Source: JAXLXE01 sp046328115 (GTDB taxonomy: Bacteria > Chloroflexota > UBA6077 > JACCZL01). From it: a DNA stretch of 64,000 bases. The stretch is taken from positions 310,001-374,000 of the forward strand of contig JAXLXE010000004.1 in assembly GCA_046328115.1 (NCBI GenBank), written 5' to 3'. The notes beneath the pieces were generated by a model. The model was given only the letters and a program-made list of their open reading frames with translations, ran no database searches and was not told the DNA's origin. Of the stretch, positions 1 through 9,342 are shown in pieces (within the stretch, counting starts at the first letter, position 1; each line of letters begins with the position of its first letter). A program made the position numbers and the translations under genes.

Positions 1-2
1 GC

Positions 3-128
3 CTGCCATTTCGACAGGGAAGGGACCGGGAGCGCCGCGCCCGTGCCACGTTCTATTCATTCCGGGAGCCACGGCGCCCGACGACGGCCGACACGACGGC
101 AACGCTCACCAGCAGAGGAACGCCATGA
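3..128 (+). CDS. 3' end of an upstream gene, function unknown (partial)
   Basis: An open frame runs from the left edge to a TGA at 126-128, which overlaps the ATG of the next gene in an ATGA arrangement. About 41 residues are visible, rich in Arg and Thr, with no recognisable domain. The overlap is the main reason to think it is the tail of a co-transcribed gene. It could equally be non-coding leader sequence. Confidence 0.35.
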   Translation: MPFRQGRDRERRARATFYSFREPRRPTTADTTATLTSRGTP

Positions 129-1045
129 CAGATTCCGTCCGCTTATTGATGATCTCCGCGATGTACGAGAACGGCGGAAACACGACGCACCGATTCCTGG
201 ATGGCCACCCGGAGATGTTCGTTTACCCCTTCGAGTCCCAGCTCGGTACGCGCTACGTGGTCGACCACCTGACGTCGCTGTTTCCCGTGAAATACCGCTG
301 GCCGGAGCTACTGACCAGCATGGCGCCCGCGGCAATCTACCACGCGATCATCGACGAGGAGGCAAAGGTCCGCTCCAAGACGCCCCACGTGAGCAAGTTC
401 CGCCACGTGGCATTCGATCTGACTGATGAGCGTCGCCGGGACGCCTTCAGCGCGCGGCTAGCGGGACGCACCGATCGAGGCAGCGTCGTGGGCGCGTTCT
501 TCCAGTCAACCTTCGACGCGTGGGCGGATTATCGGCGAAGCGGTCGTGAGTCTATGTACGTAGGCTACAGCCCGGTCGTCGTGGTTGATGGCAAGAAAAT
601 CCTGGAAGATCTGCCCAACGCCCACATCCTCCACATCGTCCGCAATCCGTGGTCCGCCTATGCGGATACGAAGAAGCGTCCGGTACCGCTCTCGCTCGAC
701 ACGTACACCCTGTGCTGGAATCTAAACCAGTACTTCGCGCTGCTGTTTCAGAAGCAGTTCCCCGGGCGCGTTCACATCCTGCGGGCAGAAGACGTGATGG
801 CGGACCCACGGGCAACGCTCGGCGCGCTGTGCAAAGCGCTCTCACTCTCGACCGGCGAGACTCTGAGCTATTCGAGCTTCAACGGCGAGCGGCTGGCGCA
901 GGTCTACCCCTGGGGGACCATCCGAACGCCCACGCCGGAGGCGAACGCGGCAACCGCCCACGAGCTCAGCGGTGACGAGCGGGAGGCGGTCCGCGAGCGG
1001 TGCTGGCAGTACCTCGAACCGTTCGAATACTCTCGATTCCTCTAG
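125..1045 (+). CDS. Sulfotransferase-like protein
   Basis: This 306-residue protein resembles PAPS-dependent sulfotransferases, which move sulfate onto carbohydrates or other acceptors. The N-terminal strand and loop (about residues 8-30, YENGGNTTHRFLDGHPEMF) sits where the 5'-phosphosulfate loop belongs but lacks the usual RSGTT/S motif. A typical 3'-phosphate segment is present around residue 175 (HIVRNPWSAYADTKK), followed by a C-terminal helix of the family (ILRAEDVMADPRATLGALC). AGAGGA lies 5 nt before the ATG. The gene precedes an epimerase and a membrane protein on the same strand, which suggests modification of a surface glycan. The deviant first loop leaves catalytic activity unproven. 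Confidence 0.72.
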   Translation: MTDSVRLLMISAMYENGGNTTHRFLDGHPEMFVYPFESQLGTRYVVDHLTSLFPVKYRWPELLTSMAPAAIYHAIIDEEAKVRSKTPHVSKFRHVAFDLTDERRRDAFSARLAGRTDRGSVVGAFFQSTFDAWADYRRSGRESMYVGYSPVVVVDGKKILEDLPNAHILHIVRNPWSAYADTKKRPVPLSLDTYTLCWNLNQYFALLFQKQFPGRVHILRAEDVMADPRATLGALCKALSLSTGETLSYSSFNGERLAQVYPWGTIRTPTPEANAATAHELSGDEREAVRERCWQYLEPFEYSRFL

Positions 1046-1088
1046 GGCTGGCGGGCATCGACCCCGTGAGCATGGGTGACAGACGGGC

Positions 1089-2045
1089 GTGCGGGCGCTG
1101 GTAACCGGCGCCGCCGGGTTCGTTGGGGCGAACCTGGTTCGACGTCTGCTGGCGGATGGCCATGACGTACACGTGGTATTGAGGCCAGACAGCGATCCCT
1201 GGCGCTTGCGCGATATCTGGCCGCGTCTCCTCCCGGTGCACGGCGACCTTACGGATGCCTCGTCAACGCACGCCGCGCTGGCTGAAGCAGAGCCCGAATG
1301 GGTGTTCCATCTCGCCGCGCACGGGGCGTATCCGACACAGCGAGACCATTCGCAGATCCTGCAGACGAACGTTCAGGGAACCGCGCATCTCCTCCTCGCC
1401 GCGCGAGCAGCTGGCGCCCGTGCCTTTGTCCACGCCGGCTCATCCTCGGAGTACGGGCTAAAGGACCACGCACCCAACGAGAGCGAGGCGCTGGATCCCA
1501 ACAGCACGTACGCAGTGGCCAAAGCCGCCGCCACGCTGCTCTGCCGCCAGTTTGCCCGCGAGACCAGTCTGCCAACCGTCACACTCCGGCTGTACTCGGT
1601 GTTCGGCCCGTTCGAAGAGCCGTCCCGCCTGATGCCGACACTCGCGACCCACCTGATGCGCGGGGTGCTCCCGCCGCTTACCACACCCAACACGGCCCGC
1701 GACTTCGTCTACGTCGATGACGTCACGGACGCGTTCATTCGCGCGGCGGAGCGGGCTGACGCGACCGGCGCCATCTTCAACATCGGTTCGGGGCGGCAAA
1801 CCTCGCTCGCGACGCTTGTCCAGCAGGTGCGGCACGAATTTGAGATCGTGGACGAGCCTCGCTGGGCCACAATGGCATCTCGATCCTGGGACACGACGAG
1901 TTGGATAGCGGATCCACGCCTTGCGCGGGAACGCCTCGGCTGGTGTGCCCAGACCGAGCTCATCGACGGGCTTCGCGCTCTGGTGGGCTGGTTGCGCACG
2001 CGCTCCGGTGAGGCGGCCGCGAGATATGGGCTCTCCGCAACGTGA
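1089..2045 (+). CDS. NAD-dependent epimerase/dehydratase (extended SDR)
   Basis: This 318-residue extended short-chain dehydrogenase/reductase belongs to the sugar-nucleotide epimerase/dehydratase group. The Rossmann motif GAAGFVG is at residues 7-13 and the catalytic YAVAK motif near residue 140. A Ser-rich stretch (GSSSEYG) supplies the third catalytic residue, and RDFVYVDDV is the usual substrate-domain motif. The start is GTG. Its stop overlaps the next gene by 4 nt (GTGA), so the two are probably translationally coupled. The closest functional guess is a nucleotide-sugar 4-epimerase or 4,6-dehydratase; the exact sugar cannot be read from sequence. Confidence 0.9.
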   Translation: MRALVTGAAGFVGANLVRRLLADGHDVHVVLRPDSDPWRLRDIWPRLLPVHGDLTDASSTHAALAEAEPEWVFHLAAHGAYPTQRDHSQILQTNVQGTAHLLLAARAAGARAFVHAGSSSEYGLKDHAPNESEALDPNSTYAVAKAAATLLCRQFARETSLPTVTLRLYSVFGPFEEPSRLMPTLATHLMRGVLPPLTTPNTARDFVYVDDVTDAFIRAAERADATGAIFNIGSGRQTSLATLVQQVRHEFEIVDEPRWATMASRSWDTTSWIADPRLARERLGWCAQTELIDGLRALVGWLRTRSGEAAARYGLSAT

Positions 2046-4324
2046 GCGCCAAGCTCACCGTCCGCGCTGGTCCCACGCCGTCAGAGGATCCCCCCATGCG
2101 CCGCGGACGCACCGCGCTGGAGTACGCGGCCGTTGCACTAGTGGCACTGGTCGCCACCTATCCCGTACTCGATCTGGCCGCGTTCTCGGCGGGATCAGCA
2201 CCCCTCTACAGGGGTGACGGGTTATTTCACCTTGCGATCAACAAGTCGCTGATCGAGAACACCTGGTACTTCAACAATCCGAGACTCGCAGCGCCTTTCG
2301 GTCAGGATTTCTATGATTTTCCATTTCCGGAGACAATCCATTTCATCCTGATAAAGCTGCTATCACTATTCTCGAGCGATGCGATCGTCGTGACCAATAT
2401 GTTCATACTCATCTTGTATCCCATTACGGCAATATCCGCTATGTATTCATTGAGAATCATGGGGATATCAACGTATACATCATTCGGGTTATCAGCGCTC
2501 TATGCATTTCAATGGTATCATCTCATCAGGCAGAATAATCACTTGATGCTGGCCGCTTATTATGCGGTCCCCCCAGTACTGGGCGTCGCGTACCTGGTGT
2601 GTGCGCGGCGGCCTCTGAACGCGATGATTCCGGCCGGATGGCGGCAACGGCCGCGCCGGCTGGCGCCAACGATCGTCGCCGCACTATTGATCGCGGCGGG
2701 CGCCAGCGGACTGTACTACGCGGTGTTCTCCGCGATCTCGCTCGCACTGGCAGGAATCATCGCGGCGCTGTCTCAACGGACGTTCCGTCCACTCATGATT
2801 GTAACTGGGCTTTCCGCTATCGTGGTCGGCGCGCTCGCGGCAAACATCGCACCAAACGCCTGGTACATGTGGCGCCACGGCCCTTCGTCCGAGTCCACGG
2901 TCCGATACGCCTACAGCGCCGAGGAGCACGCGTTGGGCCTGACGTATCTCGTTGTCCCACCGGTCCTTCACCGCCTCCCCGGCCTTGCGCAGGTCGGGCG
3001 CAAGTACTACGACCAGCTCCCAGATCCGTACTCACGAGGTGAAGGTTGGAGCGCCTGGCTAGGCGTCGCGGGTACCGTCGGGCTCGGGTTGAGTCTGCTT
3101 GTGGTTTTCTCCCCCCGCGGGCAGGCTGGAACGGACCCGGTCCGCTCGATGTCACTCCTACTCCTGGGGCTCCTGCTGTTGGCGTCCGCACGCGGCGTGC
3201 TGCCGCTGTTCGCGGCGGAGGCGGTGCCGCTCATCCGCGCGCCAAACCGGCTGAGCATTTTCGTCGCGTTCATCGCTCTGTACGTGCTGGGGGTGTTCCT
3301 CGACCGCTGGCTCCATCAAGCCCGGATAGTGACACCGACACGGCGTGCAGTGGTGTTGGGTGCAATCGTGTGCTTCGGCCTCTGGGATCAATCGCCGGTG
3401 TCGCAGTCAGCGGCCTATCTTCAGTCTGATGCCCAGGCGCGCATCGCGCGCGACTACGTGACCTCCGCCGAGCGCCTGCTGCCACCAGGTGCGAGCATCT
3501 TCCAATTGCCGATCACGCGCTTCCCCGAATCCGCCCCAATGTACGGCCTGGGCTCATACGAACAACTCAGGGGTTTTCTGTTCAGCGATCGGCTCCGTTG
3601 GAGCTCAGGGGCGGTAAGTGGTCGCGTGGCCGGCTGGGCGGCTTCAGCGGCCGTAGACGAGCCCGCGCGGTCAGTATTCCGGGTCACGGCCGCCGGGTTC
3701 TCCGCGGTGGAAGTGGACCGGGCCGGCTACGCGGACAACGGCGCCGCTGCCGTGGAGTCCTTTACTCGGATCCTGGGTTCACCCATCCTGACCAGCAGTG
3801 ACCAGCGGATCATCCTGTTCTCGCTCAACGAGTATCGGTCCAGGCTGTCAAATCACCCTGTCGCCCAGGCGCTCGCGGCCTGCGCCGAGTCGGCACAGCT
3901 ACACACTGACTTCTTCTGGGTAGGCGCCCCTTCCGGCACGGAATACGCTCCGGGGTTCTATCTGCTCAACACCCACGCCCACCCAGAGCTGCGGCTGCGG
4001 AATCGCGCTGCAACGCCCCGCGCCGTCCGTTTCGATACGCTTATCCGCGCGTGGGTCCCCGACGGCGCGCCATTGACGATCACTGGGCCAAACTTCACTG
4101 TTGCCACCAGGCTCACAGCGGAGGCGTACCAGTTTGAACGTGAACTGACGCTCCCACCCGGAGAGACTCAGATCACCTTCAACTACGGTGGAAAGCAGCT
4201 AATCTCCCCCACGGACCCACGCAAGCTTTTCCTCATGTTCGTCAGTCCAGTCCTGCGGGACGACTGTGACCGGGAGATCAACCGACTGCCCGCGGCGCTC
4301 CGTAATCTAGGCAAGCCAGCTTGA
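2042..4324 (+). CDS. Large polytopic membrane protein, GT-C-like
   Basis: This 760-residue protein has a hydrophobic N-terminal two thirds (roughly residues 27-440, about a dozen predicted helices) and a soluble C-terminal part of about 300 residues. The first external loop contains acidic residues (YRGDGLFHLAINKSL), as in polytopic GT-C or YfhO-like glycosyltransferases, but I cannot name a family. It follows the epimerase with a GTGA overlap and GTG start. Bases about 2220-2580 are strikingly AT-rich (22 G/C of 60 at 2401-2460) and use codons such as ATA and TTA that are rare elsewhere here. The likely role is surface-polysaccharide assembly, inferred from context. Confidence 0.72.
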   Translation: MSAKLTVRAGPTPSEDPPMRRGRTALEYAAVALVALVATYPVLDLAAFSAGSAPLYRGDGLFHLAINKSLIENTWYFNNPRLAAPFGQDFYDFPFPETIHFILIKLLSLFSSDAIVVTNMFILILYPITAISAMYSLRIMGISTYTSFGLSALYAFQWYHLIRQNNHLMLAAYYAVPPVLGVAYLVCARRPLNAMIPAGWRQRPRRLAPTIVAALLIAAGASGLYYAVFSAISLALAGIIAALSQRTFRPLMIVTGLSAIVVGALAANIAPNAWYMWRHGPSSESTVRYAYSAEEHALGLTYLVVPPVLHRLPGLAQVGRKYYDQLPDPYSRGEGWSAWLGVAGTVGLGLSLLVVFSPRGQAGTDPVRSMSLLLLGLLLLASARGVLPLFAAEAVPLIRAPNRLSIFVAFIALYVLGVFLDRWLHQARIVTPTRRAVVLGAIVCFGLWDQSPVSQSAAYLQSDAQARIARDYVTSAERLLPPGASIFQLPITRFPESAPMYGLGSYEQLRGFLFSDRLRWSSGAVSGRVAGWAASAAVDEPARSVFRVTAAGFSAVEVDRAGYADNGAAAVESFTRILGSPILTSSDQRIILFSLNEYRSRLSNHPVAQALAACAESAQLHTDFFWVGAPSGTEYAPGFYLLNTHAHPELRLRNRAATPRAVRFDTLIRAWVPDGAPLTITGPNFTVATRLTAEAYQFERELTLPPGETQITFNYGGKQLISPTDPRKLFLMFVSPVLRDDCDREINRLPAALRNLGKPA

Positions 4325-4345
4325 TGCCCGTCGCCGCCGCGATCG

Positions 4346-5968
4346 TCAGTGTGACGAGCTCGGGCTAGCCACGCTGTCAATCATCACGTTCACCACGCTG
4401 GGCTTCCCGCTGGCAAAGGCCCTCGCGAGCGCGCCGTCCAGCTCATCCGCCCGCTCCACAAGCTCGCCGTGGGCGCCCAGCGCCGTGGCCACGAGATCGT
4501 AGCGGCTCGGCAGCAGGTCAGACGCCACCACCCGATCTGGACCGTACAGCTCACGCTGGCGGTGGCGCTCCGCGGCCCACCCGGCGTCGTTACCCACCAC
4601 CACGACCATGGGCACGCCAAAACGGACGGCCGTGTCTATCTCCATGGCGTGGAAGCCAAAGGTCCCGTCGCCCACCATGGCCACGGATCGACGCTCGGGG
4701 TGCGCCAGCTTAGCAGCGATGGCAAAGGAGATGCCCCCGCCGATACCACCCAGCTTGCCGTTTCCCACCTGGCGGTAAGGCCCATCGCCCAACGCCCAGC
4801 GCGCCCACTGGCCAAATTCGCCGCCGTCCAGCACCACGCAGTCACCCGTTTCCAGCGCGTCCCGCACGGCCACGCACGCCCGGAGCGGGTGGACCGGCGT
4901 GGCGTCCGTCCGCTCCTCGGCCGTGAACCTGGTTGCATTGCTGGCGTGGGTGCTAGCCACGCTGTCCGCCCACTCACGCGACCTGCTGCCGAAGCGAGCA
5001 TCCGCCCGCACCGCCGCCACGAGCTGCCCCAGCACTGTGGTGGGATCACCCACCAGGCCAACGTCCACCGGTCGATTTCTCGCGAGCTCACCATCGGTCG
5101 GGGCCACCTGGATGATCTGGGACTGACCGAGCACTCTTGGGCCCGCGAAGCCAATGGTGAAATCCTGGGGCGCCAGCAATAACGTCAGGTCCGCGCGTGG
5201 GAACTCGCTGCCGATGCCGTGGAGCGATGGGTCGGTCAGACCCCGAGGGCTCTCCACGGGAAATGCCGGCATGCCCACGAGCCGCATGAGCTCCCGCAGC
5301 CGCTCACCCGCTGCCCCGCGCCAGGCAAACGGGCCCGAGATCGCCAGCGGTTGTCGGCTGCTCGCCAGGAGATCCACGGCCCGCGTGATCGCTGTCTGCC
5401 CGGCAGCCAGTGACCGCGGCTCGAAAGCAGCGCGGCCTGGCAGGGGAGCCGCTGCCTCATCCACCTGCTCATTGAGGACGTCAAACGGCAGCGTGATGTG
5501 GACGGGGCCCGGCACACCCTCTAGCGCGGTGCGGTGCGCACGCGCTACCAGCTCAGGGAGCTCGGCGGCCGAGCGGGCCATCCAGGCGGCCTTGCACACG
5601 GGCGCTGCCAGGCTAATCTGGTCAAGCTCCTGGAAGCCCCCCTGACCCAGCCGCGCTACGTCACATCCACCGCTGAGGAAGATGACGGGCGACTCAGCGA
5701 GCAGCGCGGTGGCCACACCAGTGAGGGCATTGGTGTGGCCCGGCCCCGCGGTCACCAGGCAGATGCCCGGCCGTCCCGTCAGCCGACCCCAGGCATCCGC
5801 CATGTAGGCGGCCGCGGACTCGTGCCGGGTATCGATGAACCGAAGCGCTGAGTCGATACCCGCGTCATAAACCGGCAGAACCTGATTGCCAGATAGGGTA
5901 AAGATGGGGCCAGGATCAGGGATCGCCAGGGCTCTTGCCAGCAGCGTCGCGCCGTTCACGAAAGGCAT
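4346..5968 (-). CDS. ThDP-dependent enzyme, acetolactate synthase-like
   Basis: This protein of about 540 residues has the three-domain layout of acetolactate synthase and oxalyl-CoA decarboxylase-type enzymes: Pyr domain, central domain, PP domain. The cofactor-activating Glu lies in RHESAAAYMADAWGR (about residue 50), and the ThDP/Mg motif GDGTFGFHAMEID with downstream NDAGW lies near residue 430. The chosen ATG has a strong GAGGAAG ribosome-binding site about 8 nt upstream. A longer frame to 6040 exists but has no such site and adds non-conserved residues. No small regulatory IlvN subunit is adjacent, so a true biosynthetic acetolactate synthase is unlikely. The substrate is unknown. Confidence 0.88.
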   Translation of the reverse strand: MPFVNGATLLARALAIPDPGPIFTLSGNQVLPVYDAGIDSALRFIDTRHESAAAYMADAWGRLTGRPGICLVTAGPGHTNALTGVATALLAESPVIFLSGGCDVARLGQGGFQELDQISLAAPVCKAAWMARSAAELPELVARAHRTALEGVPGPVHITLPFDVLNEQVDEAAAPLPGRAAFEPRSLAAGQTAITRAVDLLASSRQPLAISGPFAWRGAAGERLRELMRLVGMPAFPVESPRGLTDPSLHGIGSEFPRADLTLLLAPQDFTIGFAGPRVLGQSQIIQVAPTDGELARNRPVDVGLVGDPTTVLGQLVAAVRADARFGSRSREWADSVASTHASNATRFTAEERTDATPVHPLRACVAVRDALETGDCVVLDGGEFGQWARWALGDGPYRQVGNGKLGGIGGGISFAIAAKLAHPERRSVAMVGDGTFGFHAMEIDTAVRFGVPMVVVVGNDAGWAAERHRQRELYGPDRVVASDLLPSRYDLVATALGAHGELVERADELDGALARAFASGKPSVVNVMIDSVASPSSSH

Positions 5969-6070
5969 CAGCTTCTTCCTCTCCTGCCCCAGGGGTGCGT
6001 TCTCTGTGCGTCTCAGCAGCGCCCATTGAGCGTAGGGCAACGGGACGGCCAGGCGCGAATGCGCCAGGGG

Positions 6071-8701
6071 TTAGGCTTGAGCGGTTGATCCCACTCCGGC
6101 CGCGGCGCCATTGTGTGACCTGGACTCGGCGTCCAGCAGAAGCTGGTTCTGGTCCTCAAACAGCTTCTTGTACAGCCCGTTCAAGGCAAGCAGCTCGTCG
6201 TGGCTGCCATGCTCTACGATGCGGCCCGCCTCCAGCACGTAGATCACGTCCGCGCGCATCGCCAGCGCGAATCGGTGCGTAATGCTGATGGTGGTCTTGC
6301 CCCGGGTTGCCTCCGCGAGCTCATCCAGGATCTCGCTCTCCGTCTCCGCGTCCAGCGCGCTGGTGGCCTCATCCAGGATCAAAATGGGCGCGTTTCTCAG
6401 GAGCGCCCGGGCAATCGCCAGCCGCTGACGCTGGCCGCCGGACAGGCGGGTCCCGCGCTCTCCCACGATGGTGTCGTAGCCTGCTGGCAGCGTGGAGATG
6501 AAGTCGTGGATCCGCGCGGCCCTGGCAGCAGCCACGATCTCATCGTCCGTAGCATCCAGCTTGCCCAGGGCAATGTTCTCGCGGATGGTGGTGTTGAACA
6601 GGAAGTTCTCCTGGGAGACCAGCGAGATCTGACCGCGCAGCGCTGGCAACGAGAACTCGCGCACGTCGCGCCCATCGATCCGAACGCAGCCCTCGGATGG
6701 ATCGTAGAAGCGGGGGATCATGTTGACCAGGGTGGTCTTGCCGGCGCCGGTTGGTCCCACGAACGCCGCGCTGGAGCCGGCCGGGATGCTGACGGACACG
6801 TCGCGGAGCGTGGGGATGTGGCCGTAAGCGAAGCTCACGCCTTCAATCGTGATGCCCTGCCCTACGGCGGGCGCCTCCGCCGTGCCGTTCGCCGGCACAC
6901 CCATGTCCTCCGGAGACTGTTTCAGGATCTCCTCAATGCGCCGCATTGCCGCCGCCGCCACCGCGATGTTCGCGTACCGGTTGGCCAGCCGGTGCACGGG
7001 TACCACGAATCGTCCCATCAACGTGTTGAACGCAACCACCGTGCCCACCGTGGTTGAGCCAATCACGACCGCTACCGCGGGGTCAAAGCTGGCCAGCACC
7101 AGGATCAGACCCAGCGTCCAGACGAGCTTGCCCTGCACGGCGTCCGCGATGTCAGAGATCTCCTCAAAGACGGCTCGCAGGAAATCAGAGCGGATCTCCA
7201 CTCGGCGGAACTCGTGGATCTCCGGGTGAAGCCATCGACGGAAGTAGCTCTGGAGGTTGAAGATCTGGATGATGGGGTGGGCGTAGATCATCTCACCGAT
7301 GTGGCCGTTGATCTGCGCCAGCCGCTCCTGTCGGCCGCGGTTGGCAGACTGGATCCGCGGGCCGATAGATCGGCTGATGAAGACGTAGATCGGCACGACG
7401 ATAACCAGGAGCAGGGTAAGCTGCCAGCTCAGGTTGATGAGGCTGACCAGCGTGACCAGCATCAGGATGATGTAGTAGCTGCTGTAGGCCACCGTCTGAG
7501 CCAACGGATCCGCCAGGCGCACCATGTCGCTCACGAAGCGTGCCATCAGGTCACCGGTGCGCATCCGGGCAAAGTAGCCCGCGCTGAAGTAATTCACCCG
7601 GTCGATGTAGGCCATACGCAGATCCCGCAGGATGTTCTGGCCCAACACGTTGACCACATACACCAGCCGGACCAGCGCGCAGATGTTCACGATCTGGGCC
7701 AACAGCATGGTCACGATGTAGCCCACCCCAATTGGCAGCCCATAGCCCCACGGGTTGGCTTTCGTCTGCTCGTTGCCCAGCAGGTCTACGATGTTCCGGA
7801 ACTGGTAGGGCGTTACCTGCGCGGTGATGCTGCCAATGAGCATCAACGCCAGGCACTCAACCTGGCGCCACGGGTAGGGCTTCAGATACGGCCAGACCTG
7901 GCGAGCAAACTCCACCAGCGACATGAGGCGCCGACCAACACCCAGGCGAAGCCCACTCAGCCACTCACCCTCCAGCAGCTCCAGCGACTTGCCGTACATC
8001 ACCTCTGCCGCGTGGTTCGGGTCCTCGCGCGCATTTGCCAGCATCCTCAGGAACTCGCGCGGGCCGTCGCGGTCGATCAAGTAGGCCGCGAAGCCCTCTT
8101 GCATCGCGCGATACAGCGCGGGATCTGGGCACGCATCCGGTCCACCAACGACGGACTGGTAGACCGGCAGGCGCCAACCGTTGGCCCTGGCCGCGTCGTG
8201 GCACTTCTGCAGCGCTGCCTCGGTGCTCGCGGAGGTGTGCCCTGACCGGCCCCCGATATGCGCAACCAGATGGCGCGCCGCGCCCTCAATGAGGAACCGC
8301 TGCACGCGGGAGCCACCGTTCGCATCCGGTTCAAGCCGTGACGCCGCGGCGTCCGCGTCCGCGGCACGGCCCAGCACCACCTGCGCCAGGTGCTCAGGGA
8401 AATCGCCAGGCAGTCCACCAGGCTCCAGCGTCGTCTCAACGACATCGCGATCCAGCCGAGCTCGGGAGCCAGCCGGCGCCCCACTGTCCGCGTCGCTGAC
8501 GCTGACCTCGATCCTGCGGGGCGTGGTCAGGATCTCACGCGGGACCCGAAGCTGCTTGACAATGGGGCCAAGGATGCCCTCGGCCGTGGTCAAGATGTCA
8601 CGGGCCTGGCCTGCCGAGCGAGACGCAGCCGGACAGCGAACGACGACGTAGTTGCCCTCGCAGACCACGTCGTCGTGGAGTGGAGCCCTGCCGTCCGCCA
8701 T
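6071..8701 (-). CDS. ABC exporter with N-terminal degenerate peptidase-MA-like domain
   Basis: This 876-residue protein is about 280 residues longer than a normal half-size exporter. Residues about 280-590 form the six-helix transmembrane domain. The ATPase domain follows with Walker A GPTGAGKT (about 650), signature LSGGQRQRLAIARALL (about 750) and Walker B ILILDEATSALD. Residues 1-255 resemble the peptidase MA (gluzincin) fold: FPEHLAQVVL at 101-110 stands where HExxH belongs, FLIEGAARHL at 136-145 matches the third-ligand helix, and the tail AAYLIDRDGPREFL...LELLEGEW is typical of that fold. HExxH is not intact, so proteolysis is unlikely; the domain may bind a substrate. The transported molecule is unknown. 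Confidence 0.85.
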   Translation of the reverse strand: MADGRAPLHDDVVCEGNYVVVRCPAASRSAGQARDILTTAEGILGPIVKQLRVPREILTTPRRIEVSVSDADSGAPAGSRARLDRDVVETTLEPGGLPGDFPEHLAQVVLGRAADADAAASRLEPDANGGSRVQRFLIEGAARHLVAHIGGRSGHTSASTEAALQKCHDAARANGWRLPVYQSVVGGPDACPDPALYRAMQEGFAAYLIDRDGPREFLRMLANAREDPNHAAEVMYGKSLELLEGEWLSGLRLGVGRRLMSLVEFARQVWPYLKPYPWRQVECLALMLIGSITAQVTPYQFRNIVDLLGNEQTKANPWGYGLPIGVGYIVTMLLAQIVNICALVRLVYVVNVLGQNILRDLRMAYIDRVNYFSAGYFARMRTGDLMARFVSDMVRLADPLAQTVAYSSYYIILMLVTLVSLINLSWQLTLLLVIVVPIYVFISRSIGPRIQSANRGRQERLAQINGHIGEMIYAHPIIQIFNLQSYFRRWLHPEIHEFRRVEIRSDFLRAVFEEISDIADAVQGKLVWTLGLILVLASFDPAVAVVIGSTTVGTVVAFNTLMGRFVVPVHRLANRYANIAVAAAAMRRIEEILKQSPEDMGVPANGTAEAPAVGQGITIEGVSFAYGHIPTLRDVSVSIPAGSSAAFVGPTGAGKTTLVNMIPRFYDPSEGCVRIDGRDVREFSLPALRGQISLVSQENFLFNTTIRENIALGKLDATDDEIVAAARAARIHDFISTLPAGYDTIVGERGTRLSGGQRQRLAIARALLRNAPILILDEATSALDAETESEILDELAEATRGKTTISITHRFALAMRADVIYVLEAGRIVEHGSHDELLALNGLYKKLFEDQNQLLLDAESRSHNGAAAGVGSTAQA

Positions 8702-9048
8702 GGTCCGCTGCTATCCCAACCGTGGAGTGAAGATCGGCGCCGCCCGCCCCCGGTCCCGGCCACCGTGGCATTCGAATCGTGCAATCATACGCGAAGGCAC
8801 GCGCCATTGGATGACCGTCTCAACCGGAAACGAGTATCGTGCGGCTGACGGCCCGTTATTCCACGCGTTCCACGCGTACAACGCTGCAGGCAGCACCCCC
8901 GATCGAGGCTTCCGGGGCCCCCGGAAAACGGCTTGACACCCACCGGGGCGGGGGTATACTGGCCTGGTAGGGATACCGGACAGGAATAACGGTAGCGCGA
9001 GTAAGTACGGGGCGGTTTCTCAGCAACGGTCTCGCAGGGAGGGATCCC
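8702..9048. other. Intergenic region between divergent genes
   Basis: This 347-base region separates the minus-strand ABC exporter from the plus-strand small gene. It holds one good promoter facing right (8933-8960) and a short direct repeat, CCACGCGT twice at about 8861-8876. A TATGAT on the minus strand near 8787 might serve the exporter, but no matching -35 was found. No convincing gene was seen. Confidence 0.6.
8933..8960 (+). promoter_or_regulatory. Sigma-70-type promoter
   Basis: A perfect -35 TTGACA (8933-8938) is followed after 16 nt by TATACT (8955-8960), one mismatch from consensus. Transcription would begin near 8967, giving a leader of about 80 nt before the ATG at 9049. The match is exceptionally good for such a GC-rich region and suggests strong housekeeping expression of the small genes downstream. 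Confidence 0.8.
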
Positions 9049-9294
9049 ATGGCTAAGATGCGCGTGCTCTCCGGTCGCGGCGATACCATCCTGGAGTGGG
9101 ACGAGCGCCGCGTGCGGACGGGCGATCCAGAGGCCCAGGCCGCGGTCCGTGAGGCGGAGAGGATCTTCGAAGAGCAGCGTCGCCGCGGAGCTTCCGCATT
9201 CCGCGTGGATGGCGATCAGCCGGCCGTTCGGATCGACCAGTTTGATCCGTCCGCCAAGCAGATCATCATCATCCCGCGCGTGGCGGGCGGCTGA
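9049..9294 (+). CDS. Small hypothetical protein (81 aa)
   Basis: This 81-residue soluble protein has no recognised domain. It has a charged middle (EAERIFEEQRRRG), likely helical, and a C-terminal beta-like stretch (QIIIIPRVAGG). A good ribosome-binding site (AGGGAGG) precedes the ATG, and a near-consensus promoter lies about 90 nt upstream, so it is very probably expressed. The layout resembles short conserved proteins that carry a variable number at a fixed beta hairpin, but no function can be assigned. A GC-rich hairpin separates it from the next gene. Confidence 0.72.
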   Translation: MAKMRVLSGRGDTILEWDERRVRTGDPEAQAAVREAERIFEEQRRRGASAFRVDGDQPAVRIDQFDPSAKQIIIIPRVAGG

Positions 9295-9309
9295 CTTCAC
9301 GAAGCCTGG

Positions 9310-9332
9310 CGCGGCCGCCAAAGACGGCCGCG
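9310..9332 (+). terminator. GC-rich hairpin between two small genes
   Basis: An 8-bp perfect stem (CGCGGCCG and CGGCCGCG) encloses a 7-nt loop. It lies 16 nt after the stop of the 81-residue gene and 10 nt before the next ATG. There is no T-tract, so it may weaken rather than end transcription, or it may protect the upstream message. Confidence 0.4.
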
Positions 9333-9342
9333 TGGGGTCGCC

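Noticed and set aside
4469..5182. A 237-residue plus-strand frame opposite the ThDP enzyme
   Set aside because: Antisense shadow; His/Arg-rich with no recognisable domain.
7214..8245. A 343-residue plus-strand frame opposite the ABC exporter
   Set aside because: Shadow of the minus-strand coding sequence; His/Gln/Val-rich with no domain or start signal.
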